From the NCBI GenBank assembly GCA_020736575.1, contig JAGPYM010000005.1, forward strand, positions 1,736,001-1,800,000: 64,000 bases of DNA, in the 5' to 3' direction. Made by a program: the position numbers and the translations under genes. This DNA comes from Thelonectria olida. Taxonomy: Eukaryota > Ascomycota > Sordariomycetes > Hypocreales > Nectriaceae. The notes under the pieces are model-generated. The model saw only the letters and a list, made by a program, of their open reading frames with translations. It did not search any database and was not told where the DNA came from. Below, piece by piece: positions 32,490-42,746 of this stretch (positions are counted from its first letter, which is position 1; the number at the start of each line of letters is the position of its first letter).

Positions 32490-34164
32490 ATGGATTCCAT
32501 ATCGTCTTCGCCTCAAAGCGACCGGCACCACGTCGAGAAGCTGTCGGCTGAGCCCACTCTCCCCGCCATGCTTCCCCCGCTCAACTCCTCGTCTTTAGCC
32601 GGCACCAAACGTTCGGCTCCGACTCTTCTGCCTCCATTTGAGCCGTCATCGTCTCCTGGACTTCCACGCCCTGTTAAGCGCCAAAACACCAACTCCTACT
32701 CTGGGAGCCTCAAATATCCTACACCTATTCCGACCAGCAGCACTGGCATTTTGTCCAGCTCTCCTCCACGACATGCACCCGCTACCGAACGTGTCCCTCT
32801 ATCGGCTGTGCCGACCGTTGAGCTTTCCGAAAATGGCGAGACCCTTATCATGGGCCGTTCCTCCAACTCTTCGCACTTCCAGCTCTCCACCAACCGCGTC
32901 ATTTCCCGCATCCACGTCAAAGCCCGCTTCATCCCGGCCCCAAGTCTCCTAGAACCCAGCAAGGTTGAGATTATCTGCAACGGCTGGAACGGTCTGAAGC
33001 TGCACTGTCAGAGCCAGTCATGGGAGTTGTTCAAGGGCGATACCTTCACCAGCGAGACGGAGGGTTGTGAGATTATGGTGGACGTGCACGACGCTCGTGT
33101 CCTCGTCCAATGGCCCAAGCGAGTCGTGGATAGCAACGCCAACTTGACTGACGACACTTGGGACGAGTCCCCAACCCAGCCACGCAGAGACGCGCTCCAG
33201 CTCTCTCCTGTGCGTCGTGGCACCCGCATCACGTCACCCGAAAGCCCAACGCCTGTCAACTCCAGCTCTCGTCGACTCCAAGCTCTTCTTCCCGGTCATG
33301 GAAATAAGATTCACATCTACGAAGATGAACCCGAGCTGCCTGGCTCCAAACGCGGACAAGCCGACATCGATGTTAACGTTAGCATGCGGACCGAAGCTAC
33401 AGCTAGTTTCTCTAGCGAGGTCAGCGAAGAGGATCAAGAACCAAATGAGGAAAATGATCCATTCGTGCATTCGTTTGGCCCCTTTGGAGCCGACCTGTCC
33501 GGCAGATTTGCTTCTATCTCAACCAAATCTCCTAAGGTGCCCAAGGATATCCATAAGCGTCCCAACCCTTTGTTGAGCTCGCTGGCAAGCAGTCTCTTCG
33601 CCCCGCGTCTAATTCCCTCCAACCCTGTATCCCCGACGAAAAAGGCTCTCAAGAGGGAAGAGAAGGATGACTCGCCGCTCTCTTCTCCTCCCAGAGTGAG
33701 AACACCCACACCAGAGCCCACACCTGAGTCCACCCCCGAGTCGCCTCAAAAGTCGATCGAGGTCAATCCCGTCGTCGCCAACCATGTGGTCAACCAGCTC
33801 GCCTACTCACGCCTTTCCTCGACACCTCTATCGACAATCATGCTACACCTCCCCGCCGAGGAGAAGGATGGTTTGACCAAGGAGGTCCTACGTGAGACTA
33901 TTGAGAACACTCCTTGCATTGGCATCATTGCTCGCCAGGGCAAGGATGCTGCCGGCAAACTCCTCGAGAGCGAATACTACTATATTCCCGAACACGATTT
34001 GGACCCCGAACGCCGCGCGGCAGTAGTAGATGGCCTACGCAAGCCTAGTTTGCGAGCTTGTAGAAAGCAACACAAGGTATGCTTAAATCTTGGGACACTA
34101 AAGAGTTTATGGATGCTAATACAAACGATAGCAATACTACTGGAAGCGCCCTCGCACTCCTTAA
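32490..34164 (+). CDS. FHA-domain protein, Tos4/Plm2 type
   Basis: Two exons, 32490..34076 and 34132..34164, joined across a 55-bp intron (GTATGC..GATAG); 539 residues. The FHA domain spans about 108-210: GETLIMGRSSNSSHFQL gives the phosphothreonine-binding Arg123 and Ser124, and STNRVISRIHVKA gives Asn135, Ser139 and His142. The rest is largely disordered with many Ser/Thr-Pro sites (HRPNPLLSSLASSLF, TPTPEPTPESTPES), likely CDK substrates. The tail, completed by exon 2, is KQYYWKRPRTP. Yeast Tos4 and Plm2 are chromatin-associated FHA proteins produced at G1/S and involved in replication stress. Reading into the intron instead would replace the conserved tail with an unrelated one. Confidence 0.85.
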
Positions 34165-35597
34165 ATTACCACTTGCACATTCCATTCAAGTACATACCAA
34201 CTCTTCTTCTCTTGGCTCGTCATGCAACGACGAGCAGTGAAGACAAATCACTATAAAAAATCTCACGACGACGGACTGCGGATGGAGGCGGCTTGTTTTT
34301 TCTGTTATACCCAACCTGTTTCTTGAGTCGTAATCGTCCGTTTGGCATTACACCGGTACGACGACGATGCATGCGCGTTCGCATGGAGAACGCCAGTACC
34401 ACTTGCATAGCATGGGGCGTCTTGTTTTGTTTTGGTCGGTTTTTCGATTTCATTTTCCTGGTCCCCATTCGGTTTGGAGGAGTTCGCGGAGTGCACGGAG
34501 GGACGGCTCAGCCTTGGAGGGTACAAAGATTGTCCTCTAGAAAGACGGTGTTTTTTTCTTGTGCAAAGGGGCAAGAATATTCATGGCGATGGACAAGCTG
34601 GGTCATGTCCTAGCTTCAACAGGCAATTATATGTAGGAGACGACAGGAGTGAATGAAAATGGTGTTGATCGATTTATGAAAACTGAAGCTTGCATTGAAT
34701 CGAGATCCGAGCGAGCGAGCATGTCAGGATGTGCAAACGCCATGCACGTCGGACGGTGCCAATCCGTACCCAGCAGCCAGGGCGTATTGGGCCTGCCGGC
34801 ATGATGCATGCCAGTCGATCCGATACTCGGCAACGCCATGTTATGAAGCAAACGATTCCCAAGCCATTGACTAACACCTCACGCGGTTCAATGGCACTAG
34901 CAAAAGCCTCGTGTAACCCCTCATGACGCTTTCGTCACGCAACGGGAACTCAGCCCAGCAACGAAGCAGTTTAAGCTCCCGTGGATCAGCGACAAACATG
35001 CCATTGGACATGTACGAGGACAGAAAAGGAGCAAGGGAGACGTGCTAAATGTCATTGCAACTCTTTCGAAATGCACCGGCAGAGAGCCCCGAGCGAGGGA
35101 TCGTCCCCCGGCCGCCGCCACGGCGACTGCCACTACCACATCCCCCGCACAAACAAAAGGGTCTATCGGCGATGGCCCGCATCGTCTTCTTCCATTTGCC
35201 GTTCAAAGCGGCCCAGTGGCAACGGAGCTGCGCGGGTGGTGGGCGGTGATTGGACGTGGTGTGATGCAGAGTTGCGAGGTGCATGCGGGAATGATGGGCG
35301 TCCCAGACAAAAGAATGTGCGATCGGCTGTTGGGAAATGTGTGATGGGTGATGGGTGATGGGCAGAATATCATGATGGAGGGGAAGGGCAGGATGGGATA
35401 TTTAAAAGGGCATGCGAGACCCGGGGAGGGAAGGTGTTCTTCAGGCATTCAACTGATCTGAGTTGACTTACATACATAGGGTAAGTTCATATAGAGGAGA
35501 TGTGATGCGAGACTGACAGCAACACAGCTCACCTCTACAACTTACACTCGACACCCTACTTCAATTACCTATCCAGACATTTCTCACAACCTTCAAA
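34165..35597. other. Intergenic with promoter of the small gene at 35.6 kb
   Basis: A TATTTAAAA box lies at 35399..35407. A likely 5'-UTR intron at 35481..35527 has GTAAGT, a CTGAC branch and ACAG. A (GATGGGT)3 run lies near 35345. No other gene supported. Confidence 0.4.
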
Positions 35598-35960
35598 ATG
35601 GGCAAATCACCCAACCAAGGCTCCATCACCAGCCAATCCGTCGTCTCCGAATCATCCACCTACTCGCACGAATCCTCGCCCGAGCCCGAGCAGAAGCCCT
35701 TTCCCCCCAAGGTGCCTACTCTCCTCTCCTTCTTCTCCTTATTATCGAACCCAAGCTGACGATTGCTATTCCAAACAGCCCGCCCCCGTCGCATGAGCGC
35801 CCACGCCGAAGCAGACGCCACGCGCGCCATGCACCGCACCAACAGCTGGACGCCGGCGTACGAGCGCCGACAGAGCTTCAGCAAGGAAGACCACAAGCAC
35901 GCGATGCACATGGCGAGCATTGGCGCCGTGAAGACGGGGCCTGGCTTTTCCGAGCGATGA
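35598..35960 (+). CDS. Small conserved fungal protein, frame interrupted by one missing base
   Basis: Exon 1 35598..35711 (38 codons, MGKSPNQGSITSQS..., ends EQKPFPPK). Intron 35712..35778 (GTGCCT..ACAG). Exon 2 to 35960 contains a segment that looks strongly conserved: MSAHAEADATRAMHR, SWTPAYERRQSF and KTGPGFSER at the C-terminus. Splicing as written gives the wrong frame and an immediate TGA; one extra base in a C run (exon 1 CCCCCC or exon 2 CCCCC) would restore a 98-residue protein. Family not named by me; the C-terminal block recurs in filamentous fungi as far as I recall. A single-base error in the assembly is the simplest explanation. Confidence 0.6.
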
Positions 35961-36580
35961 TTTGCTCTGGGCCATGGGTGGAATACGCAAAATGGTACCA
36001 AAGGAATGAATGGATTGATTGAGGATGCGCGCCGCGGTGATCGGCCGGGTCGGGAGGAAGTGGGGACCAGCACCCGCGAGGAATCGGACATGGAAAAGGA
36101 ATTCGAAAAAGGTCACATCATGAAGGGTTGAGGGTGATGAAAAATTAATCATTCCACCTGTAAAAGCTGTACGAGGAGGGAATTGTCTTTTTGGTTACTA
36201 AAATTGTCATGAGACCATGGAAGGGAACGGGCATCGAGTTTGTACATTGTAGTACCACATCACGCATATACAGCAAACAGCAGGCGATAGTTATAAAACA
36301 TCATTTCTTTGCATTCATGCCACTGAGTCAATGTGATAATGATAGAGATGGTAGACATATAGTGCCAAGGTATCTGAAACTCCTACGCTCCAGAGTTGAT
36401 TGCGTAATTCCCGAAAACAAAGAAAACCCATGCCCAGTGTACCAGTCCAATTCCCAATTTCATTCCCAACATTTGTTCCAATCTCATGAGTATCCTTCCT
36501 TGTTCCCGAATATCATCCATCATACGTTGCTCATTGTTGAGATTCTGGCACTATCTCGTCTTTCTTTGACAGCCGAATGC
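35961..36580. other. Intergenic, convergent
   Basis: 3' regions of the small gene and of the repeat protein gene; nothing else recognised. Confidence 0.4.
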
Positions 36581-39500
36581 TTAGGCGCGCCTGGACCTTG
36601 GCTCGTCCCTCCTCGGCTCGCGTGTGCTAACATGTTCACCTAGCATGGAAACTGCATATGCAGATCCTGCTACACCTGCTGTGCCAAGTACCAGCTTCCT
36701 CCCAAGTCTGCGCTTCTTGCGGTGTCCAGCCGGAGCACGTGTCTTGACCGTCTCTTCTTCATTGGCATCCACCACAGGACGGTAAGATGGCGACAGTTTC
36801 TCCTTGTCCATAGACTCGGACAATGTCTCGTAGTTGACGAAACCCGTAGGACTGGCAAAGTTGCTAACAGCCGACCTCCCCATCATGTCAATGGGGTTGA
36901 CTCGTGGGGTGCCAACGTTCGCAAACCCAGATGTGGTGCCCTCGCTGGAAGCCGACGCTGCGCGGACTTTGCGAAAGATGAGAACGTCGCCGCTGCCCGA
37001 CACAACTTCGTACCCTTGGGTCTGGAGAGTCTCAAAGTAAGGCAGGAACTTGGATGGGTTTGACAAACGGAGCAACACATCGGCGAGAGCAGACGAAGAA
37101 TCCGACTCCTCCATTGATGTCGTTGCTTCAGCAATGCTCATTGTCTGCAATGTAGAGTCATACGCGAGGATCTTGTACGATGCTGGCGCATCTGCAATTG
37201 CATTCTTGCTTGTGTAGTGCTTCTCCATCTTGGGCAGAGTATCGACCCCGCACTCTTCTGCGAAACTCGTCTCCAGCCCTTGAGGTTCATGTGAATAAGA
37301 ATCCTGCGCCGCAAGCCGATCCAAGGAAGGCTGTAGCCTACCTTGTTCCGTGGGGAAACTCTCATCCATGGAACTCATCTCCGCACCATCTTGTTCTCCA
37401 GCCGCCTCAGAGGCTTGAACGCGGTCCTTGGGGAACAGAGCAGAGTTAGTCGACGAGTTCTCTGTGCTCCAAGATGTGGCGAATTCCTCAGGAAAGTCAC
37501 GGACGTAATTTCCAGTCAGTCTGGTGGTTGGCTCAGAATCCAAAGATGCAACTTGGTCTTCAGACTGCTCCAGTTGGTGCTCCTGGCTTAGCTCGTAGGC
37601 CCGGCGCAGAGTCGCGGCACGAATGCCCTCGGCCGTCAAAGAGTCAGCATTAGTTTCGATTGAATCGGGATCGGTCCCTTCGTTCCTGTGGGACAGAGGA
37701 TAAGTAACTGATGGGCCATTCCTGGTATCTTGGGGACCTGCCTTGGAATCGTACTCTCCGAGGCCACGGGCGACTGGATCCTGCTTAGAAGCCGGCTTGC
37801 CATCGGGCTCGTTGTGGCGAACAGCCGAATACTCGTTCAGGTCCTTGTAGGCCTTTGTGTTTTGGTCTGGTTGGGCGGAAGATGAGGGTTCAATCGCGTC
37901 AAAGCTGGACGGCTGGTAATTGTCCAAGTCTTCGTACTGTTTCGCTAATCCCTCAGGGTGCACATGCTTGGTAGCAATAGCCTCTTCAAAACCGGCAGTT
38001 GGGTACTTGTGGAGATCCGTGTAGTTCTTTGAAGCTTGTTCAGGATGAATACGCTCTTGTTCCGGACCAGCGTTCTGGTACTGCGAGTACTTGCCGAGGT
38101 CCTCATACTGCTTGGACGCCTCCTCGGGATGAATCCGAGCGGCGGCCGTTGCGTCGGCGTTCTCGTAGTGATGATACGCTGGCAAATCCTTGTACTTCTT
38201 TGAAGCCTCTTCGGGATGGAGGCGCTGAGCATTCACCTCAGGCTCGGACAAATCACGTGGAGCATACAGAGGAACATCACGGTACTGCTTGGATCTCTCC
38301 TCGGGAGTCAAGTCCGGCTGACCATCTGGTTCATTCCACCTGACAGCACCGTACATGTGGAGGTCATCATAATTCTTCGACAATTCCTCAGGGGTAAGTT
38401 TCCGAAGACCATCTGGCTCGTTCCAACGGACAGGTCCATATTGATCCAAATCCTCGTACTTGTTGGCCAGATTTTCAACCGGTGCATCCACCTTGGCTGG
38501 GATAGGCTTTCCCCTTGGGGTGGCATCCATCTGGGCAACCTCGTGAGCCCGAAGGGTCGAGTTGGGAGCAACAAATGGCGCATCGTAACTATCGAGGTCG
38601 TCATATTTCTTGGATTCTTCCTCAGGGGTCAAGCGACGAAGGCCATCCGGCTCACTCCAGGCCACAGGTCCGTAACCTGTGAGGTCCTTGTAGTTCTTCG
38701 ATAGCTCTTCGGGAGTAGGCTTGCGCAATCCGTCGGGTTCATTCCAATGCACAGCTTCATACTTGTGGAGGTCATCATAGTTCTTGGACATTTCCTCTTT
38801 GGTCTGCTTCTGCAATCCATCAGGTTCGTTCCACTCCACCGCCTTGTACTGATCCAAGTCATCATAGAGCTTCGACTGTTCCTCAGGGGTCAGTGTGCGT
38901 GTGGTGTATGGGTCATCGATGGTGGGCGATGAATACTTGCTGAGGTCCTCATACTCCTTGGAGGTCTCCTCAGGGGTGGCCTTGCGAATGCCGTCGGGTT
39001 CATTCCAGCGAACGCCGTCGTACTTGTCGAGGTCTTCGTAGCTGACGTTTTTTTGCTGAGTGCCCACGGAGGAGTCATCGGCAGGCTTGTACTTGTCGAG
39101 GTCGGAGTACTTGTTTGTCTGGACTTGTTCTGGAGTCTTCGCGTCCTTCTCTGGGCCATAGCTACTCAGGTCGTCGTAGCTCTGGTCGGAGCTGACTGGG
39201 TGAGGGGGCTCGGAGAAGTCGGTCGGTTTGTATCCATCGAGATCACTATAGAGGGGAGTCTGGCTCGATTGGGCGGGCGCATTCTTAGCCCTCCTCCGAT
39301 TCGTGATGGGATCGATGAATGTAGCGTCATTGACTGCGGTAGTGGTGTTACGCCATGTGACATTTTGGTCACCCCGGTGTGACCCGAGATAACTTCGAAT
39401 ATTTTGCAGAGATGATTTCCACATGTCGTAGTCATAACTGAGGGGTTTGTCGCCTCGGATGAGGTGATCGATGGCACTTCGCTCCACATCCTCGATATTC

Positions 39501-39838
39501 TTGCCGGGGCGAACACCGGAGATCTCGTCCGACCAAGACTTGACTTCGTCGGGGTTGACATATCGTTTGCCATGACCCATCTGGGAAGCTTGAGCAAAAG
39601 CGTCCATGGCCTTCTTGATTGTCTTGTTGGTGTCCTTGTCCCATGACAGATTGCGATTCAGCGATTCCAAGTATTGGTACCGGGTGCGATGACGTCTTCG
39701 CCCATGGTGCCATGCACCAAAGCAAAGCTCTCTTGTCTGAAGGGCGCATCTTGACGATAGCAGAGTCGAAGAGGAAATGGAAGAGCTGGACTGGAGGAGT
39801 CTCGCTTGCGGCGAGGCGCGAGATGCAGTCAACAACAT
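36581..39838 (-). CDS. Large mitochondrial repeat protein with 29-residue YxDL repeats
   Basis: Intronless, 1085 residues. The N-terminus (rich in Arg, Ser, Leu; no acidic residues before about 37) looks like a mitochondrial targeting sequence. About 17 repeats cover roughly residues 197-700; the consensus is YxDLxxYxxVxWNEPDG followed by LRxLTPEELSKx. The central copies keep WNEPDG; outer copies lose it but keep Y-x-DL and HPEEASK. The C-terminal 400 residues hold acidic linker, then a conserved block PSKFLPYFETLQTQGYEVV. A hydrophobic stretch LVLGTAGVAGSAYAV near the end is a possible membrane anchor, followed by a basic tail. No enzymatic motif. Function unknown; I infer a mitochondrial scaffold. 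Confidence 0.8.
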   Translation of the reverse strand: MLLTASRASPQARLLQSSSSISSSTLLSSRCALQTRELCFGAWHHGRRRHRTRYQYLESLNRNLSWDKDTNKTIKKAMDAFAQASQMGHGKRYVNPDEVKSWSDEISGVRPGKNIEDVERSAIDHLIRGDKPLSYDYDMWKSSLQNIRSYLGSHRGDQNVTWRNTTTAVNDATFIDPITNRRRAKNAPAQSSQTPLYSDLDGYKPTDFSEPPHPVSSDQSYDDLSSYGPEKDAKTPEQVQTNKYSDLDKYKPADDSSVGTQQKNVSYEDLDKYDGVRWNEPDGIRKATPEETSKEYEDLSKYSSPTIDDPYTTRTLTPEEQSKLYDDLDQYKAVEWNEPDGLQKQTKEEMSKNYDDLHKYEAVHWNEPDGLRKPTPEELSKNYKDLTGYGPVAWSEPDGLRRLTPEEESKKYDDLDSYDAPFVAPNSTLRAHEVAQMDATPRGKPIPAKVDAPVENLANKYEDLDQYGPVRWNEPDGLRKLTPEELSKNYDDLHMYGAVRWNEPDGQPDLTPEERSKQYRDVPLYAPRDLSEPEVNAQRLHPEEASKKYKDLPAYHHYENADATAAARIHPEEASKQYEDLGKYSQYQNAGPEQERIHPEQASKNYTDLHKYPTAGFEEAIATKHVHPEGLAKQYEDLDNYQPSSFDAIEPSSSAQPDQNTKAYKDLNEYSAVRHNEPDGKPASKQDPVARGLGEYDSKAGPQDTRNGPSVTYPLSHRNEGTDPDSIETNADSLTAEGIRAATLRRAYELSQEHQLEQSEDQVASLDSEPTTRLTGNYVRDFPEEFATSWSTENSSTNSALFPKDRVQASEAAGEQDGAEMSSMDESFPTEQGRLQPSLDRLAAQDSYSHEPQGLETSFAEECGVDTLPKMEKHYTSKNAIADAPASYKILAYDSTLQTMSIAEATTSMEESDSSSALADVLLRLSNPSKFLPYFETLQTQGYEVVSGSGDVLIFRKVRAASASSEGTTSGFANVGTPRVNPIDMMGRSAVSNFASPTGFVNYETLSESMDKEKLSPSYRPVVDANEEETVKTRAPAGHRKKRRLGRKLVLGTAGVAGSAYAVSMLGEHVSTREPRRDEPRSRRA
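37740..39250 (-). repeat. Coding repeat array, about 17 x 29 codons
   Basis: Degenerate 87-bp units inside the mitochondrial repeat protein; central units (about 38300..39050) are the most alike. Confidence 0.75.
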
Positions 39839-42746
39839 GATTGAGGGAGGGGGTATACGGAAGTGATGTAATTGTGGAGTCTAGGGCCTGGAGGTGGTCA
39901 GCGTCTGTTGTAGGAGCACAGTAATCGCCATGATGAATTGAATGAATGATAGCAAGCCGATGCGTGAAAGTGTATTTCAAGACGGAGGAGCTTACCCAGC
40001 ACAAAATGCGAATGCGCAACAATCGAGAAGTCACAGGCAATGGATTCGACTAACACGATGCGCTCAGAATAGAAGTGGAACCGAGGTCCCGTAGTTTGGT
40101 GGAGATAGAAGCAGATGATAAGATCGAGGTGTTCGTGACGGCAGTCGAAGTATTGGAGAGTGAGGAAGACGCAGCAATGTTGAAAGCGGGAGAGAAAACA
40201 GAGAGATGAAGAGGAATGAGAGATGAGCAGGAAGAGAAAGCAAGGAAGAAGCTGAGGTAGAAGTAGACGAAACAAGCCGACGACGTCGGTGCTGGGGACG
40301 GCCTGAGGTTCCTCAGACCGAGCGTGGGGAGTGGGGCAACTGGGGACTTGCAGCCCTGGAGCCTTCGGGGCACTTGGGGGAGGGGGCCGCTGGAGCGTCA
40401 GTGGGGAGGCGCTAAGTTCTCAGGCTCCTTTGGGGTTACCTTGGGGCTGCCAAGAGGGGCATGTGGCTCTCAGGCGTCCATTCAGAGCCGCCCAAAGCCA
40501 CCTCGACCGAAAGCAACGAGATGGACGACATGGACCCAAGTATCTTTGTGTGCCTGAGAAGACCACTCGAGAGTTGTACAAAGTACATGTAAACCCGTAA
40601 CCTAAAACAGCCAGCCATTGAGAGTGTGCGGGGTAGCAGCATCAGGAGGGTCCAGAGCTCCAGACAAGCCGGAGAGAGCAGAGGGGGCGCACAGGACAAG
40701 GGTCGCCAGAGCTGCAGATTTGGCTGCGACTGTGCCCAAGGAGCCGGGCAGGGGATGGAGGGATGCAAGCCACTGACGTACGAACTCTACGTTGCATGGA
40801 GAGAATTGGGAGGCTCTCCAAGCACCCTGTCCGCTTGAGGGGCCGGAATTGAATGTTTTGCAGCTCCCTTGGATTGCTGCCATGCTGTGAGACAGTTTAT
40901 GCCGATGCAAGACTGTCTCGCGTGGCACATTTGGTGGTCATTCGCAACAAAAGAGACAATCATTGCTCATCCTGAAGAGGGGCACAGAGCTGATGAAATG
41001 GTGGTCTCCTCGGCTGTCTGCACCCCAGCCAGACGCACCAATCGCATGGTTCACACATACTGATGCACACGTTGTTTTACTGCTTCCTCCGTAGTGCATC
41101 GTCAGGGGTGGTTCAGAATTGACATCACCGGCATGTGTCGCAATACCCGAAACGGTAGGTCCGCACGTCGATGGATGGTGGTTGCGCCGGAGAAGGGATT
41201 GGAGGAATTAGTGAAATACAAGTCATCACACGTCGGACGCCGTCACGTGGCGCGGCGCATGACGAGATGGTGTTGCGGAGGCGCTGCGGAGACACTGCGG
41301 AAGTGCCGCCTTTGGCAAGTATCTGACTTAGATCTGCCTTCGTGGTGTAATCTGATGATTATCGGTCGAAAAGAGATCCCATCGTCAGTTATCGTGAGAG
41401 CTTGGAAATGTGCGAATGGGCCGATGAGAGCCTGGACGGAAGCTTGAACGGGAGTTGCAGAGATCCGCTAGACCATCTTGATATCTCGGATGAGTGGAGG
41501 GGATGACGAAGATCCCATTCCCCTGGTCTTTGCCTTCCCTTGTCTTGCCCTCGATTTTCTGGCGAGGTTAACGCGGCCGGTGCGGCGCTGACAGTGACAA
41601 ACAAAACAGTGACTGACGAGAACGAGCTACTGATTCAACCAGCCTGCGAGTGGATCGGCCCCGACACGGGCACTTCGTTCGCTTCACTCGTTGATAGCGT
41701 CCCCGCCCAAGCGCCAGGATAAAGGCCAGGATGAATGCGGCACTGGCTTCTCGGGGCCCAAAGGATGGATGGCTCGAGACCTTCAATGGACTTTTCTCGG
41801 TCAGTGTCGACGCGCCTCAGGACCTTGCCAGGCAACCAGGCTCTCCCCCGGCCGCTCACGCATTGTGCTCCACGATGCCCTCCAATCCCGGTGCTGAGTT
41901 GGCTGGCAGCGTCGAGCCCCAAGCCCCCAAATCCAACGCTGATATGTAGCCGACTGCATTCAGAAGAGTCCGGCAGGGGGGCCGTCACCCCGGCCAAACC
42001 TTCCGACATGTTGAAAGAGTGGACCCATTTTGTTTTCTCGAGGCTCGTGAGCTTCGTCATGTCTTTGTATTTGATGCTGGATGGAGTGGCATGCTTGGTG
42101 GTGTTGGCGGGAGACGGCGGCTGGCGGCGAGGGAGAGGGTGTCGTCGGCTAACGATAAGCAATCATTGGGGGTTTGGCAGGGGGATCCTGACTAAAAAAA
42201 AAAAAAAAGGCAAATCCCGGAGACTGTGTCGGAAGTTCTTCCTCGACGCCACTCACCTCCATCGTGAGTTGACGTGTTTATTGTCATTCTGTGTCGAAGC
42301 CGTTGTGCTCACCTGGGGAAGTGAGATGGGATCGGCGTGAGTCAAATCGGCCAGGATACAACTCCAGCAATGGAAGGTTCGTGCGCGCAGCACTATAGGC
42401 AACAAAGACGTTGAAGCCTATTAGTAATTCACTTCCAACAAAGACTGGTTCCTATATTTACTTCAAAAACACTCAAAGATTCAATCTTGAACCTCTGTCA
42501 ACTCCTTTCCTCTCCTCTCAACATTCAGATTGAAGATAGCCAGCTGGAAGTGAGGCTCCGCGTACAGCTTGTTGCCCCGCTTCGGACCCGTGCTTCATGT
42601 GACATCACTCTTTGCCCCTCCGACATTTTCTCACCCATCACCAAATCCAGCTTACCACCACATCAAGCAACGGGAACGCATCTGGAAGCGTTTCGTCACG
42701 CCCTCTCCCTCCCCGCAACGCCTATCCGCCTTCCGCGACCGTAAAC
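39839..42746. other. 2.9-kb intergenic region
   Basis: Divergent promoter space between the repeat-protein gene and listerin. It holds an A14 run near 42195 and many short open frames without support. The first 500 bp may be leader of the minus-strand gene. No gene called. Confidence 0.4.
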
